Positions 5,096-5,719 of a stretch of DNA of 5,719 nucleotides are shown one piece after another. The notes beneath the pieces were generated by a model, which saw nothing but the letters and a program-made list of their open reading frames with translations, was not told where the DNA came from and ran no database searches. Positions within the stretch are counted from its first letter, which is position 1. Every line of letters begins with the position of its first letter. The stretch lies in the NCBI RefSeq assembly GCF_902489365.1, contig NZ_CABTZR010000113.1, forward strand, positions 1 through 5,719, read 5' to 3'. Source of the stretch: an uncultured Corynebacterium sp. Lineage in GTDB: Bacteria > Actinomycetota > Actinomycetes > Mycobacteriales > Mycobacteriaceae. The translations under genes were made by a program, and so were the position numbers.

Positions 5096-5719
5096 AGCCC
5101 GGCGGCCTCGCCGATAATGATGACTGCCGGCGGAGCCACCGAGTTCTCCTCCATCGTGGCACCCAGCTCGGCGAGCTCGCAGCTGAAGGCCCGCTCGCCA
5201 TCGAGGGAGCCTTCCTGGATGATGCGCACGGGGGTGTGGGGTGAGAGGGAGGCGTCGATCAGCGCGGTGGCAATGGCCGCCGCGTTCTTCACGCCCATGA
5301 TGACCGAAAGCGTGGCCCCAGACCGTGCGAGTGCTGCCCAATCCACCAAAGACTTGGGATGGCCTGGCGGCAGGTGCCCGGAGACCACCGTGAAGGCATG
5401 GACGACGCCACGGTGGGTCACCGGCGTTCCCGCCAGTGCGGGCACCGCGACCGCCGAGGTCACCCCGGGGATGACCTCCACCGGGATGCCCGCGGCGGTA
5501 AGAGTGGTGAGCTCTTCGAAGCCACGACCAAACACATAAGGATCGCCGCCCTTCAGACGCACCACGCGGCGCCCCTGGCGGGCGTTGTCAACCAGAATCT
5601 CGTTGATGCGCTCCTGGGCCACTTGGGTGCGGTAGGGGATCTTAGAGACGTCGATAAGCTCCTTGGCGGCCACATCGCACAGCTTGTCCAGCTGAGCGGT
5701 GGGGCCGAGGTGATCGGCC
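5092..5719 (-). CDS. cobA: Uroporphyrinogen-III C-methyltransferase (5' end cut by window edge)
   Basis: The enzyme uses S-adenosylmethionine to methylate uroporphyrinogen III twice, giving precorrin-2 (the precursor of sirohydrochlorin), the branch point to siroheme and cobalamin. The visible 208 residues begin mid-protein with ADHLGPTAQL; the open frame continues to the edge, and roughly 40 N-terminal residues are missing compared with the usual 240-260. Diagnostic blocks are VRLKGGDPYVFGRG, PGVTSAVAVPALAGTPVTHRG, and the C-terminal PAVIIIGEAAGL. An internal GTG at 5673 could be mistaken for a start but lies after conserved sequence. No precorrin-2 dehydrogenase domain is visible in this part, so it appears to be the single-function form, not CysG, although an N-terminal extension cannot be ruled out. 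It converges on cysZ with a 4-nt overlap of stop codons. Its position next to cysI and cysY fits siroheme supply. Confidence 0.9.
   Translation of the reverse strand, partial: ADHLGPTAQLDKLCDVAAKELIDVSKIPYRTQVAQERINEILVDNARQGRRVVRLKGGDPYVFGRGFEELTTLTAAGIPVEVIPGVTSAVAVPALAGTPVTHRGVVHAFTVVSGHLPPGHPKSLVDWAALARSGATLSVIMGVKNAAAIATALIDASLSPHTPVRIIQEGSLDGERAFSCELAELGATMEENSVAPPAVIIIGEAAGL

Noticed and set aside
5100..5113. Hairpin CGGCG-GCCT-CGCCG after cysZ, considered as a terminator
   Set aside because: The stem is only 5 bp, there is no T-run on either strand, and it lies within cobA codons.
4505..5341. A 278-codon minus-strand open frame across the end of cysZ and cobA
   Set aside because: It overlaps two well-supported genes, has a low-complexity Arg/His-rich translation and no recognisable motif.
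5117..5539. A 140-codon plus-strand open frame opposite cobA
   Set aside because: It is the antisense shadow of the methyltransferase and lacks family features.
5671..5673. GTG at 5673 as the start of cobA
   Set aside because: The open frame continues to the window edge with methyltransferase-like sequence, and starting here would remove a large part of the conserved N-terminal domain.

Overview
The window looks like chromosomal DNA of a Corynebacterium or a very close relative. The evidence is GC-rich coding sequence, GAAAGG and GGAGG ribosome binding sites, and a gene set and order that closely resemble the sulfite-reduction locus known from Corynebacterium glutamicum (fpr2 divergent from cysIXHDNYZ). 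This identification rests on recalled gene content and recognisable motifs; no database search was possible.

Layout. Bases 1-1226 (minus strand) hold most of an adrenodoxin-reductase-type ferredoxin-NADP reductase (fpr2), whose C-terminus runs off the left edge. A 229-bp divergent control region follows (1227-1455). It contains a good match to the McbR operator (1391-1406) and a 12-bp direct repeat whose copies lie exactly 100 bp apart. A tight plus-strand operon runs from 1456 to 5095: cysI (siroheme/4Fe-4S sulfite reductase), cysX (small protein with two CxxC pairs), cysY (CbiX/SirB-type chelatase) and cysZ (TauE/SafE-type permease). cysI/cysX overlap by 4 nt, cysX/cysY are 22 nt apart, and cysY/cysZ overlap by 8 nt. 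On the minus strand, cobA-type uroporphyrinogen-III C-methyltransferase (5092 to beyond 5719) converges on cysZ, and the two genes overlap by 4 nt at their stop codons.

How the genes work together. Fpr2 passes electrons from NADPH, probably through CysX or a ferredoxin, to CysI, which reduces sulfite to sulfide. CobA makes precorrin-2 and CysY inserts iron into sirohydrochlorin, so the window covers the first and last steps of the siroheme supply for CysI. CysZ is the membrane transporter of the set.

The main oddity is an absence. The genes for sulfate activation and APS/PAPS reduction (cysD, cysN, cysH), which in C. glutamicum lie between cysX and cysY, are missing here; only 22 nt separate the two genes. 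Either the genes lie elsewhere, or this organism makes sulfide from sulfite obtained another way, in which case CysZ may move sulfite or a sulfonate rather than sulfate. Secondary observations are a conserved Tyr-Cys pair in CysI spaced as in the cross-linked pair of the mycobacterial enzyme, and three perfect 9-10-bp inverted repeats inside coding sequence. I see no RNA gene, CRISPR array, insertion sequence or phage gene.
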